64,000 nt of DNA from Symsagittifera roscoffensis (GCF_963678635.1 NC_087067.1:26233547-26297546); one strand, 5' to 3'; positions 40,660-52,607 are shown, numbered from the stretch's first letter. Notes: generated by a model not told the origin, from the sequence alone. Made by a program: numbers and translations.

Positions 40660-41599
40660 CTGAAAATAAAAGCGAGCACTAGACTTTCATATCCGTTTTT
40701 AAAAAGGAAAACATTTTTCAAGTGCAATTTATTACGCTATTACGAAACGAAAAGAAGAAAATCAAATACTATCACCAGCTCTCAGAACCAAATCTCTGTT
40801 TTTTCTCCAATTTGTGGCGCCTTAAAACCAGGTTACACGGCGTTCTCGCAGTAAGAATCCAATTTGTTGTAATTGTTCTGAATTTCACAGTAAAATGAGT
40901 CTAAAATGCAAGCACACTATTTTTTAAGATTAAGAACAAAAGCAATTTCAAATCCACTTTCAAAGACAAAAAATGAATCCATTTTCAAGCAGAATATTAA
41001 TTTTATTACAAAAAATCTCATCAGTATCATTTTCCAAAGTACAGCAAAAATGGGAGATTCCGCTCCCCCGAAAAGTTAAAAACAGCCAAAATCACTCAAC
41101 AGTTCATGTCAATAAAGACGCAAGTTTCCAAAAACTTTTGCCGAACATTTCGCCGTACCCGCGTTTGAGTTCCATATACTATTAATTTTAGAAAAAAAAT
41201 GATGTATTTTTCACTTTTTAAAACCTTGATGGTTTTTTTGTTCGTTTTTTCTATCAGGAAAAATTTTCAGGCTCAAATTTGATTACTTTTTTGCGGTTTG
41301 ACATATGATTTCTTTTTAAATTCACTTCATTCTTTTTGTTAAATGAATGCAAACTCCACTTTCGAACAGCAAATGAATGACTTCGATAATGTCAAAAAAG
41401 GACTTCTATCGTCTGAATTTATAACAGAATAAAAAAAAATTGAAATTGAATTAATTTTATGTTGTTACAATAAATTAACTACTGATCCAGTGTTCTCTAA
41501 ATAAAATAAAGGAACGAAAAATGTGACAATTATGAACAGCACATAAAACTCAAAGAGCTTCTACGTGATTACTTTTTTCTTCAAAATTCGGAAAATGTT

Positions 41600-41944
41600 C
41601 CAACTTTTTTCCAATTTCTTGAGCAAATCCAACAAAAGGGTCTCTTCTTTTGTACTAATTTATGACATCTGACTTATCCTAAATAAAGTTTCATGACTTA
41701 TCCTATTTTTTTTTTCTAAAAACGACTTACAGACAATTCCAAAAAAGGCCTAAAAACGACTTTCCTGGGCTGTTTTTTTGTAAAAAACACATTGACGGCA
41801 AAAGCTTTGTCAAAACTGATTTTATAGTATTTTGTGAGGGCCGGGAAATTCAACTTTCGTTTGTTTGGACGACTATTTTTAGGCGTTGCGGATTAGCTGG
41901 CTGGGGTGGGGAGTTAACTCGGTCCAATCCTGGATCAGCGCCTG
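41600..41944 (-). mobile_element. R2 hAT-like copy
   Basis: The right end AATCCTGGATCAGCGCCTG, complement CAGGCGCTGATCCAGGATT, is an R2 terminus. Leftward, GGGTCTCTTCTTTTGTACTA and TTTATGACATCTGACTTATC match the R2 interior at 21.2 and 47.8 kb. The left end is approximate. Confidence 0.55.
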
Positions 41945-42685
41945 AATTACAGAGATACTAAACATTATGTAGCTCCATCATAAACACAAGCTAAATATGT
42001 TGAACTGAACTCTGAATTTGAGTTACTGAGAATATCGTTTCCTTTTAGTTATTTTTTTCAGCCAATCAGACTCCAGCTTTTCACACTTTGGCTTGCTTTA
42101 CTGCTTAAATTCGCTAGTTACATTTGGTGGATGATCGTTAATTTGTTCACTTGGTTGATTAGAGGGGGAGGGGCGGGGGAGAACTTGTTCACACGGGCCG
42201 AATAGTTCAGAAACGAAAAAGCCTTCCTATTATTTTCAAGTGAGTGCTACGCATTATCGAAATATTACATCATACAAAGAAAGCATATGAAAATTCGGGC
42301 TAAAATTGCACCATTTTTGTACCAATAAAAATTTTGCAATACCAATTATCTTCAAAACCTCGGGCGTCCTTTCTGATGTTTATTTGTTTCAACTTCATTT
42401 GGTTTTCTGCAATTCAGCAAAATTATGAATGAAACGATTTAATTTCACGCAGGTTGAAAACACTGATAATTAGTGCGCATAATCGAAAAACTGTACCGAT
42501 TTTGCCACAAGAAAGGTTTGGCACCATCATGTCCAAATTTTCATTTCACGTTTTCATCACGCCTAAGGTCTCCGAGAATTAATCACTTTAACTTTTTTTA
42601 ATGTTCATCACTGCAACTACTGAATGGGTTTTAATGATAGGTCTGAGAAAAATGCTTTATTGCAAAATTGATGGGGGGGGGGGTG

Positions 42686-42830
42686 CAGGGGCGGATCTAG
42701 GATTTTCTCGAGGGGGGGGGGCGGCTTTTCAAAAAATTTTCAAAAATTATTTTGACGACCTTTTTTTTTTAGGTCGATCAGATTGATTTTCCGAGCTCTC
42801 CCAAAGCAGTACAAAGCAGTAAAAAGACCC
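42686..42830 (+). mobile_element. R2 hAT-like terminus
   Basis: It starts CAGGGGCGGATCTAGGATTT TCTCGAGGGGG, the best-preserved R2 end. It is followed by TTTTGACGACC and GATTGATTTTCCGAGCTCTC, a motif also found at 13163 and 30833. The other end was not found. Confidence 0.5.
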
Positions 42831-43417
42831 TGTTTCGCCAAATTTTCTGCGCCTTTTGAAAAAACGGGGGGGGGGGGGGTAGCTCAAATTATACGGTAGG
42901 AAAAAGAATTATTTAAAAATATACACAGGAGATATTTCTGGGCCAGTGAAAACATGATTTAATTAGGACTTTTTTCGATTTGGTCATATTAGAGGACATT
43001 CTTAGACTTTATTGCAAATGTAAGAGATTTTCGAGTTTGTATCAAAAACAGACTATTTCGACGTTTGATTAATGATACAAAAGTAACAGCTTTCGCGTAT
43101 TTTCTGGATGGATTTTTTTCACGTGGTGTTTTTACTTGGTTGCATAGGACATTGGGCTTGATCTCTAAAGTGAAATATTTGTCTCTTGTTGATGTAAGAG
43201 AGCACTGACTTTAGTCTTGAAAGGATCATTTTTTGAATTCGTCTGTCTGATTGAGGATGTTGTTTGAGTTTGACGCAAAAGGGGACAATTTTGACTCGTC
43301 TTTGGAGAAAATAGTTACACTTTTTATTTCTACTCAAAAAAGGACTTATTTGATTTTGCTATTGAATTGGTTTTCGTTTGATTAAGCATTGTTTGATTTT
43401 GTCTTCAAAAAGAAGTG

Positions 43418-43475
43418 CTCTTTAAAGGTTACACGATCTTTAAAGGTTACAAAAAACACGTTCTTTAAAGGTTAC
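43418..43475 (+). repeat. Three copies of CTTTAAAGGTTACA
   Basis: The 14-mer CTTTAAAGGTTACA occurs three times within 60 bp, at intervals of about 17 and 25 bp. Confidence 0.8.
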
Positions 43476-44135
43476 AATTAATGGGATCCAAGGAAGATCC
43501 ATGCTTGGTTGGTTTTTCAAGGAGGACGTTTATGATCATTAAAGAACATTATCTCTTGATTTTTTTAATCATTGATCATAAAATGTGTATCACCATAGGC
43601 CATACTGAAAAGCATATTTTATTAATTCAATACCACCGACTGATTTTTTCTTTCAAATTACCACGTTTTTTAAATAAAGATTTAGAAAAATTAGGCTATA
43701 AGTTTGGGACTTAGGTTGTTCAGCAATGAAATGTTGGATACACGGAACCTTTAGGACTCAAACATGCGTTGATTTTGTGTGGCTCTTCTAAGAAATTTGT
43801 AAAACAAGTGAAGCTTGAACTACAAACTGAGTTGTCATATAGATACACAACAGTCCAGGATTAATATTTTTGCTCTGATTTTCGAAGAAAGTGAGGAGTA
43901 TATGTGCTCGGGAGGTTTTTCATTCAGAATAATTTTACAAAACTCGGGGAATCGCTCGTTTGGTTTGCATTGGTCCAGCCGTTTGTGCACACTACTATAG
44001 GAACCTTGCTCGTTTTAGTATTTTTCACGCGTGGTGAATTATTCCGCTCCACAAAATCGTTCTATCCTGAATTGAGGCTGCTAATTGGTTTTATGATTTC
44101 CATTCAATACTCAAAGTGTAATACTTAGTTTTTAA

Positions 44136-44392
44136 AGCTCTTTTCGATTGAGTATAAGAGCAAATGTGTTTGCCATGGCATAGTTAGTCCGTAAATCAGT
44201 TTTCAAATCCATCTTCTTAGTTGTGTTACTGTTATTATGGTTGAATGCCTGATTTTACGTTGTAATGTATAAACAACAAACTTTTTCACAAAAATTAGTC
44301 TGTTTGCTCTACAAAATTTCATGTCAATGTGATAACGTAAAATTAATTTTTCAAAAATTGAAATCTTAAATGAGGGAGAGTGAACAAGAGCC
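44136..44392. mobile_element. Probable R3-related element
   Basis: The interior (TTGAATGCCTGATTTTACGT, then ACAAAATTTCATGTCAATGT) matches the R3 copy at 53839-54053. The right end AACAAGAGCC complements GGCTCTTGTT. The left end AGCTCTTTTCG is approximate and no target duplication is clear. Confidence 0.55.
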
Positions 44393-44439
44393 AAATTTCA
44401 TATGATCAAAGTATTTCATATTTTTGCCAAAAATCAATT

Positions 44440-44511
44440 ACCAAAATTTATTCGAGACCAATTAAATGGCAATCGGAACATCAGGGCTTTTCACTGACAC
44501 GAGTTGTGTTG
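44440..44511 (-). repeat. R1 terminal fragment, copy g
   Basis: GACCAATTAAATGGCAATCG followed by GAACATCAGGGC, the hairpin and a degraded end. This is the R1 terminus in reverse orientation. Confidence 0.5.
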
Positions 44512-45047
44512 TTTTTAAAGTATGAAGGTTTTGTTTAGATTCGAAGAAGTTATGATCTCTAACAATTAGTTGGATGCAAAAAATTGGAAAATTCAATAGC
44601 AAAATGTCAAATGTGCAGCATGTAGGATCAGAAACCTTTAGTTTGAATGAATTTAACAAAAAATATATTGTTCATTTTACTTCATATTGCTGATGGTTAA
44701 ATAAAATATGTAATTTTTAATCAGACTTCATAAAATGTGCAAAATATAAAAGCAGTTTGTATCTGATGAAGTAATTTTCTAATTTGAGTGAAAGACTGAA
44801 TCAATACTTTGAGTAATGAGGAAATACTACGCAGGGAATTATCTAATACAGAATTTAAAATGTGCACAGACAATTTGAATTAGAACAATTTATAATTGCA
44901 TCACTGTTTTTCTTTTGACAAAATAAAGAAATGGGCCATGAAATTTATTATTATTTTTCCCTTCGGTACGATGCTTGTTTTTTTTTTGGCTTTTTTGTCC
45001 AGCATAATACCGAATGTTAGTCATTACACGCTTCTTTTTTTGTTTTT

Positions 45048-45157
45048 CTCGCGTTCAAGTAATGAAAGCTCACAAAGTTTCTCGCGTTTAAGTAATGAAA
45101 ACTCACAAAATTTATCGCGCTTAAGTTATTGCGTTTAAGTAAAGAAAACTCGCAAAT
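45048..45157 (+). repeat. 32-bp minisatellite
   Basis: About three and a half units of a 32-bp repeat built on CTCGCGTTTAAGTAATGAAA followed by ACTCACAAA. Confidence 0.8.
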
Positions 45158-45329
45158 AGTGGGCTATATCTTTAGTTCCCTAGAAGATGCTTGACAATTT
45201 TGAATAACTTGTTCTAGACTTTGAAAAACATTCTGACGACTATGATATAAAATTAATCAAATTTTAACAAAGTTTATTTTTATGTTTTGTTCAATTTACT
45301 AACTTTCTATTTTTTAATCCGTCAATTCA

Positions 45330-45437
45330 TTCATAGTTTTGGCTAAATCTATTTTACCAAAGAATATTCACGACTAATTAAATCGGTTCATTTAGGACGG
45401 ATCATTTAGGACTTTGCCCTGATACGAGAAGTCTTGT
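45330..45437 (-). repeat. R1 terminal fragment, copy f
   Basis: The end GGACTTTGCCCTGATACGAG followed by AAGTCTTGTT is the R1 terminus in reverse. Only the distal hundred bases are recognisable. Confidence 0.55.
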
Positions 45438-45754
45438 TTGAATTTAAAATCAAATCAAATAGATTTAAATTATATAAGAAATTTTGTTTGACTCCAACAA
45501 AAGCTTGAATTGGTATACTATGGTCGATTTTCCGACTTCCTTTTGATTTGTCCCAAGTATTTTTTGGTTGTGAACATTGTCAAAAGCATGAATAAATTGA
45601 AAGGACTGAAGAAATAGTTACCATTTTGTTTTGCAAATTATTCACGTTCTTTTTCGCGCCATCTTAAATGAAGAGCGTAATTTAGCAAATGATTTTGAAC
45701 TGAACTTAAAAATAATCTCAACTCAAAGTCCAAAATATCATGTTTGGTGTGATC

Positions 45755-45921
45755 GGCTCTTTTTCCTGGTGTAACGAGGGGTTTTACAAGCTTAATTATG
45801 AAAACCAAATATGTTTAGCACAGCCTAATTAGTCTGCATGTCAATTTTCATAACGATCGGACAATTTGAACAGTAACTTTACTAGTAAAAAATTGCAGGT
45901 GGGGGTAAAGGAAACAGAGCC
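45755..45921. mobile_element. R3 MITE, copy 2
   Basis: This 167-bp element starts GGCTCTTTTTCCTGG and ends GGAAACAGAGCC. The 8-bp flanks GTGTGATC (45747-45754) and GCGTGATC (45922-45929) differ at one base. Its interior (GCCTAATTAGTCTGCATGTC, AATTTTCATAACGATCGGAC) matches copy 1 inverted. Confidence 0.85.
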
Positions 45922-46327
45922 GCGTGATCAAGTTGGAAATCTTTTCCTGAACAAATTGAAATAAAAAACATGACGACCTGTCTAAGTGTGTGTATTCAAT
46001 ACATTCTTAACACTGAAAAGTTTGACTTGGAAGACCAACCACAGTTGAAAGTTACGTCCAAAACGTCTCGGTTTGAGACGATATCGGAGAACGTCCTCTT
46101 TAAGACGAACATATCAAGAAAAAGTCCCCAACTGCAACTACATCAAAAAACTCTTTTTTGGTCACCACGCACGTTCATTTAAATCAAGTTTTTGTGGGCT
46201 TTGATGTTGTCCCGCAACGTGTTTTTTGGAAATTTCATTTGCCGTTTTTTTGTTATTTGATCTTTCTGCGATTTCCCTATTTTATTTCCTAACATGGAAT
46301 GAAATTGGGGGTTGACCTTTGACCTAC

Positions 46328-46527
46328 CTGACCACATCTGTCTGGGGAGTGAGTATCGGTCATTGACTGGGCTCCGCTCGACTCCCCCCACCTGTAGGGG
46401 TCCCTCCAGGTCCAGAGACACGCCATCCATGTTGACCTGGGTAGTTCTGGTGTCCAGGCGGATCTTCCACGATGCTCCCAGCCGGATGATGGAGACGTCG
46501 TGCCACATTGCATCTGTCACTCGGCGA
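46328..46527 (-). CDS. Neurexin exon: LNS3 second half
   Basis: This 200-nt internal exon has acceptor cgtgcttcag before 46527 and donor TCAG|gtaggt after 46328. Its first base completes an asparagine codon (AA|T), 66 full codons follow, and it leaves in phase 1. It carries the laminin-G signature VTDAMWHDVSIIR, corresponding to VNDGEWHxVxxxR in neurexins, then strands WKIRLDTRT and LDLEGPLQVGGV. The end, LPRQMWS, corresponds to the FPTEVWT stretch before the last LNS3 strand in vertebrate neurexins. Residues QVGG are the usual LYLGG-like turn. The exon sits between introns of 6.1 kb upstream and 5.7 kb downstream in the transcript. The reading frame extends past both splice sites, but the family match stops exactly at them. 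Confidence 0.92.
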
Positions 46528-46555
46528 CTGAAGCACGAATGACAAATTAAATTGA

Positions 46556-46720
46556 CCAATCTTTAGCCATTTCACCCATTTAACCATTTAATTAACAAAA
46601 ATTTAGCCAATATTCAACCATTTATTAGATTTAACCATTTAATCAACCATCGTAAATTCAATCAACCATTTGTTTATCATTTAATCTAATCCGCCATTCA
46701 TTTACATCCATTTAAAAAAG
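46556..46720 (+). repeat. Low-complexity AACCATTTA block
   Basis: Many imperfect copies of AACCATTTA / AATCAACCATT, starting about 30 nt upstream (in the transcript) of the exon at 46527. Confidence 0.7.
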
Positions 46721-47039
46721 AGAGAGTGAAAAATGATTTTTGCCATAAAATAGAACATACAGCAGGTACAAATTTAAGTTACAAATCAAATGACAATCAT
46801 TCAGGACGACGTACTCAACTTTTTTGGTTTGGTTTTCAAAAAACCAGACTAAAAATTCGCCATAACTTGTTCTTCTGCGAATGAGAATCCTTCAAATTGA
46901 ATTTATAGGTCGAGCAGACAATTGAAACATCGCGGTTAGAAAGCAGCTGCATTACAAGACGGCCACAGTCCGAAAAGCTGGACCGGTTTTGTTCCAAATT
47001 ATAGTAACCCGGGTAAGCTAGCCATGGGAAACCCTTAGA

Positions 47040-47430
47040 CTTCGTGCCAGGAACTTAAAAGCTCCAGGGCACCCCTGCTATCCTGGAGTTCTTGCAGAAA
47101 AAATTTCGGACCTGCAAAAAACTTGGAAAACCATGCCTGGACACTTACTAGGAACCGTTTCAGGATATCAAGGAAATGAAAACGTTTTCAAAAAGTTTTG
47201 CATCAGTCAGCTTTTATTTGGAAGATGTTCTAAATAAACTCTCAGTAGATATTATAATTTATATTTTGCCTAAGACACCTGGGATTCCTAGCAAATTTCT
47301 TTGAAAACTAGCCTGGACTCTTAAACCGATCCAGGAAAGCCAGGGAAATTCTTGCAAAACTTCGACCTGGTTTTTCCGCTGACCAGGCCTGGCTCCAGGG
47401 ATGGCTCAGGGATGAACTTTCATGGACAGG
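47040..47430 (+). repeat. CCTGG/CCAGG-rich stretch
   Basis: Motifs such as CTCCAGGGCACC, ATCCTGGAG, GCCTGGACAC, AGCCTGGACTC, CCAGGCCTGG and CTCCAGGGATGG recur without fixed spacing. The origin is unknown. Confidence 0.5.
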
Positions 47431-47720
47431 CAACTCGGGCAGGATATAGTTAAGCTAACTACCCTAACTAGGTTCAACAATAAGCCAAGGAAATTTCTGA
47501 ACAGTTCATCAGATAAAAAAATGAAAGCCAAGATTTGTCAAACGAACAGCCAGAAAAAGTTTTCTTTTTTTTAGTCGGCGGATACGAGCTCGCTTATTTT
47601 TTTTGGATCTGATCAAAAGTGCTATACTTAAAAACTGCGGTTCCTAATAACTCTCTTCGGTCTAGATGTTCAGAAAAATTTGTCCAGTATTGTTCAATCT
47701 TATCGACATGCAGGTTGAAA

Positions 47721-48071
47721 CAGGGGCTGATTTAGGGGGTGCGCAGCTGCCGCTGGTGCAGACGCTCGCTTCCTCAGAGATTTGACCCCCTCACTACCCA
47801 AGCCACCCCTCACCACCAAAATCACCCCTAACCACCACCTCTTTTGTGCATTTTATGACATTCATTTTCGGCCGATCCTAAAGTTTTGCTTAAGGCGCTT
47901 TGCGGCGCCAAAATATACTAACTTTGAGGGGGAGCGCGCGCCGAAAAAACGTAGTTTTTTATCACAACTTTCCGAAAATTGCTAAAAATTGCTTTTTTAC
48001 CTGTTATTTAAAAAAAATTGTCTGCTGCGTAAAACATTTTCTCATAAAAGAAGTTGCGCTTGAAAAATTGA
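47721..48071 (+). mobile_element. R2 hAT-like copy, right end lost
   Basis: It starts CAGGGGCTGATTTAGGGGGT and carries TCCTCAGAGATTTGACCCCC, TATGACATTCATTTTCGGCC and GCGGCGCCAAAATA, which match the complete copy at 21122-21444. No right terminus is seen before the tandem duplication begins at 48072. Confidence 0.6.
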
Positions 48072-50972
48072 CTGGGCAACCTAAGAAAATGCCGACATTT
48101 TTTTGATCAGCCAACCCCTTTCCCCGAAGGGGCCACTGGGATGAAAAAAAGTTTAATCACACTATATAGTCAGCCCTCGGAATCAGGTATTTTCTACTAC
48201 TATTGTAGTCTTTCAATGAAACTTTACAATAACCAATCAATTAAAGTATATTAAAAAACGATTTTTCTGTTCAGATTTTCAAAAAATGTGTTGCTTGATA
48301 TTCATTATCTTTTTATAACTTTGTAAACTGTTTCATTATCCCTATTTTGGCTACAAATACACTTGACAACTTAAAAAAAGAAGTTGATAAAAATTTGTTG
48401 AATTTAGCGTTTTTTTTTTTCAATTTTTTTTTCAAGTTTTCGAAATCTAAAATCTTAGCTTAAAATTGTACGACATCAGTTATAGAAATATGATTATAAA
48501 CATTATTATGATAGTTTTGTGATTATTTTTTGTATTAATACTCGTGATTACGAGTGATCAAAACCGTATCGTACCGAAATCTATCTATACACGTACCCGA
48601 ACCCGTACACTAACACGTGCCCGTAACCGTACCAGCATTACCCAGTCCTGTGCCAGAAGTCGGCAGTCAATTTGATAAACGCTTTTACTGGCAAAGAAAA
48701 CCATCAACAATAATTAATGAAAACCCCTACCAGGATATTTTTTAACCAAGTAGATATCCTCCCTCAAAGCCGTTTAGGGAGGATGATGTTAACTTGGTTC
48801 TGAGTTCGAATTTTCAGCCAATCAGAATCGAGTTTTTTTTTCAACGCATAATAACTTAATTTAAATCCGCTTCATAACTTTAATTTGAATCTAACGCTGG
48901 GTGTAGGATCTTGGTCTATTTGGGGGGAGGATGTTAACTTGATCCTATTTTTGACCTATATAAAAGTGTAGCGCGATCTCCACACAATTTGAAATTTTTA
49001 CTCGGGTTTAATAAGTTTCAAACTGTTTGTGTTTTGTAGTCACAGTTTACTTAATCTGGGTTTTCCTAAAGTTCAGAATAAAAAAAAATTACAAGGGATA
49101 GTTTTATCTGTTTTGGCTTGATAACATGTTTGAAAAATAGGAGATGATAATCTACTATAATCGTGGAATAAAGTTTTTTTTCCGTGGAATAAAACTGAAA
49201 ATGCAGTTTTACACTGGATACAAAATCACTAAAACATCTGAACTTAGTGTTAATAATTAATTGTTTTTGAAAAAATTATTATTATAATGATCATCTTTTC
49301 GATAGTTTTTGGGGAAAAATTTGATCCTGCCATTTTCCGACAAAGTTATTGAGAAACTTCCAGAATAAAATATTCCCCTCTGAACTTACCAACTGTTTGA
49401 TATGTTACTGCGAAATCAGATACCTTTCGACCCAAAAGTCAACTAAAAAGTCTGGATTTACAAAAAGCAGTCCTGAGCACGTATGAAGTTATTGGATTCA
49501 TTAAAAGTTCTCTTAGATGTGATCAGTTCTGGGCAACCTAAGAAAATGCCGACATTTTTTTGATCAGCCAACCCCCTTCCCCGAAGGGGCCCCTGGGATG
49601 AAAAAAAGTTTAATCACACTACATAGTCAGCCCTAGGAATCAGGTTTTTTCTCCTACTATTGTAGTCTTTCAATGAAACTTTACAATAACCAATCTAATA
49701 AAATATATTAAAAAACGATTTTTCTGTTCAGATTTTCAAAAAATTTGTTGCTTGATATTCATTATCTTTTTATAACTTTGTATACTGTTTCATTATCCCT
49801 ATTTTGGCTACAAATACACTTGACAACTTAAAAAAAGTTGATAAAAATTTGTTGAATTTAGCGTTTTTTTTTTTCAATTTTTTTTTCAAGTTTTCGAAAT
49901 CTAAAACCTTAGCTTAAAATTGTACGAGATCAGTTATAGAAATATGATCATCAACAATATTATGATAGTTTTGTGACAATTTTTCGTATTAATACTCGTG
50001 AGTACGAGTGATCAAAACCGTATCGTACCGAAATCTATACACGTACCCGAACCCGTACACTAACACGTGCCCGTATCCGTACCAGCATTACCCAGTGCTG
50101 TGCCCGAAGTCGGCAGTCAATTTGATAAACGCTTTTACTGGCAAAGAAAACCATAAACAATAATTAATGAAAACCCCTACCAGGATATTTTTTAACCAAG
50201 TAGACATCCTCCCTCAAAGCCTTTTAGGGAGGATGATGTTAACTTGGTTCTGAGTTCGAATTTTCAGCCAATCAGAATCGAGTTTTTTTTCAATGCATAA
50301 TAACTTATTTCAAATCCGGTTCATAACTTCAATTTAAATCTAACGCTGGGTGTAGGATCTTGGTCTATTTGGGGGGAAGATGTTAACTTGATCCTATTTT
50401 TGACCTATATAAAAGTGTAGCGCGATCTCCACACAATTTGAAATTTTTACTCGGGTTTAATAAGTTTCAAACTATTTGTGTTTTGTAGTCACAGTTTACT
50501 TAATGTGGGTTTTCGTAAAGTTCAGAATAAAAAAAATTAGGGATAGTTTTATTTGTTTTGGCTTGATAACATGTTTGAAAAATAGGAGGTGATAATCTAC
50601 TATAATCGTGGAATAAAGCTTTTTTTTTCTGGAATAAAACTGAAAATGCAGTTTTACACTGGATAAAAAATCACTAAAACATCTGAATTTAGTGTTCATA
50701 ATTAATTGCTTTTGAAAAAAGTTATATTATATTGATCGTCTTTTCGATAGTTTTTGGGGAAAAATTTGATCCTGCCATTTTCCGACAATGTTAATGAGAA
50801 ACTTCCAGAATAAAATATTCCTCTCTGAACTTACCAACTGTTTGATATGTTACTGCGAAATCAGATACCTTTCGACCCAAAAATCACCTAAAAAGTCTGG
50901 TTTTAAAAAAAGCAGTCCTGAGCACGTATGAAGTTATTGATTCATTAAAAGTTCTCTTAGATGTGATCAGAT
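48072..50972 (+). repeat. Recent 1.45-kb tandem duplication
   Basis: Copy 1 is 48072-49528 and copy 2 49529 to about 50972. Both begin CTGGGCAACCTAAGAAAATG and end TTAGATGTGATCAG. They differ only by scattered single bases and a few short indels, so the duplication is much younger than the others here. Each copy has a CGTACC-rich block, AGCCAATCAGAATCGAG (a CCAAT-box match) and, about 140 bp on, CCTATATAAAAGTGTAG (a TATA-box match). No long frame follows. Confidence 0.9.
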
Positions 50973-51339
50973 CTGATTCTGGAAAAAGTGTCGCTATAAA
51001 CCTAATTTCCAACAGCGCGTCTAATAGGCTTAATTTTTCTTGAATTAATTAACACTGCCCAAAATAGTATCGAGATGTGGAGATTTGTTGACAAAAATTC
51101 TAGTCCCGGGTTGACAAAAATGCTAGTCATGCGTTTTCGTTTATAGAAAAAAGCTCATCATTTAATTCCCTACCATTCTAAAGACAACAAATGTTGAAAA
51201 TAGCAAGACTAGCATTTTGCTCTTAGTGTAATTAAATGACAGGCATTTGTCCCATAACAGAAGTGTTTGTTGAAATTTTTTCCATAAATGGAATGGTATA
51301 AAAAGCAATTTTCTTAAGTAGACACAGTTTCAAACCCAT

Positions 51340-51545
51340 CAAACCCAGGAAAAAAGTTTATAGGCGAGATACTTTTTTAAAATCTGAGTCCCAGATAACA
51401 ATATCAATATCTGTAAGATGATATTTTAAAAATTATGTCGAAAATGCTTAGATAAAAAGTCAAAAATTGACCGAGCAAAAAAATTATCCCTGGTATATAT
51501 ATTCCGCATTTCTTCGAAAATCGGAACAAAAATTCTGTAGATGGC
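51340..51545 (+). repeat. R1 fragment, distal half
   Basis: AGTCCCAGATAACAATATC, AAAAAGTCAAAAATTGACCG, ATTCCGCATTTCTTCG and AAAATCGGAACAAA match the distal third of R1 copies a and c. The hairpin end is absent. Confidence 0.45.
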
Positions 51546-52473
51546 TATGAAGCTTCTATTTTAAAAAATGCGGAGGTTGTAAATTTTAGCTTCTTTTTGG
51601 GACAAACTTTTGGTTTTGTTTAGTTTGCTGCAAAACTGAAAAAATATATTCCTTGTGATTTTTAATTCTTCTGTGTAAAAAAACGGTGTCTGGACTACGT
51701 TAAAAGTAAAATTTAAAACTGATTGCTTCAAATTTTGTCGGAAACTTCCTGCTTGATCATAAAAAGGGATTATCGACCAAACTGAGAACTAAAAATTTCT
51801 TAAAAAATTGTTTATTGTACAGTATTCATGAAATAAATTTGCAGAATTAGCACTTTTTCCAAGCAAAAAATCTAAAAAATTTGACAAAAAAGGGCTGTTA
51901 TTCAACAAAAAACGGAAATAATAAACTTAAAAGTTTTTAGAAATAAAATTGAAGGATTTCGGAATCTTGGTTTGTAAGGAAAAATGTTTGTCAACCAACT
52001 TTCATAACTGGAAATTCAATGAAACGCATTTTTTTTCTAGACTACATTAAAAAATTTTCTGACAAAAATTGTTTTTTGTGTGAAGTTCAACCCGGTTAAC
52101 CTATCAAAACTAATTTTTTCATCCAATCGAAATCGATAAACAAACACACGAGAGCTTTATTAATTCCACTGCAAAGTATATGGCGGAATGGGCAAATTTT
52201 GTCTGGTTCTGATTCGGAGGGGGAGGGTTGGTTTTGGAGGTGGATGTTAAATTTTTGGCACCGTTTTATCGACGACGGAAATGACAGACATACGAGCTTT
52301 GTTGGGCTCTTTGCCGCGAACAGCGATTGTGCCCCCTGCTTACATGAACTCCGTGCAAGTATATTTATGTCTATTTTTTTTTCGGCTGAGAATTGCAGCC
52401 TGACCAGCACCGACGACGATGAGCACGGATGATGGTGGGCTAGATCTTCTATGAACTGATATGAGAAAGAGTT

Positions 52474-52607
52474 GCAAAAAATTGGAACAGACAAAATTAA
52501 TTAAAAAGAGTTCTCAAGGTCGACTGAAAACTTTAAATTGCATAACTTTTTGTTCAAAACTGGCGTATTGCTCTTTTTAATTACTTTTGTCTGTTCCAAT
52601 TTTTTGC
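52474..52607. promoter_or_regulatory. 37-bp inverted repeat beside a 5' splice site
   Basis: Arms 52474-52510 and 52571-52607 are complementary at 36 of 37 positions (core TTGGAACAGAC / GTCTGTTCCAA) around a 60-nt loop. In the neurexin transcript the first arm begins 16 nt after the splice site of the exon ending at 52624. A splicing or RNA-editing role is inferred only from position. Confidence 0.6.

Larger units (their letters stand above)
40660..46327 (-). other. Neurexin intron of 5.7 kb
   Basis: This intron lies between the LNS3 second-half exon and the EGF2 exon. It holds R2 copies ending at 41944 and starting at 42686, short tandem repeats at 43.4 and 45.1 kb, a probable R3 copy at 44.1-44.4 kb, R1 ends at 44.5 and 45.4 kb, and a complete R3 at 45.76 kb. 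The rest is AT-rich with no gene visible. Confidence 0.85.

Noticed and set aside
40282-40727. Alternative minus-strand frames over the EGF2 exon
   Set aside because: They run through the splice sites and lack the six-cysteine EGF pattern. They are shadow frames.
46312-46587. Frames on both strands over the LNS3 second-half exon
   Set aside because: They are shadows. Only one minus-strand frame has laminin-G motifs bounded by good splice sites.
48072-50972. LTR retrotransposon pair
   Set aside because: The two copies are directly adjacent, with no internal gag/pol region and no flanking target duplication. I kept it as a tandem duplication with promoter-like sites.
52096-52494. 132-codon minus-strand frame next to the LNS3 core exon
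   Set aside because: It has no recognisable domain. Its start lies within the 37-bp inverted repeat, and a matching frame begins in the opposite arm. Such lengths are expected by chance in a 64-kb window.
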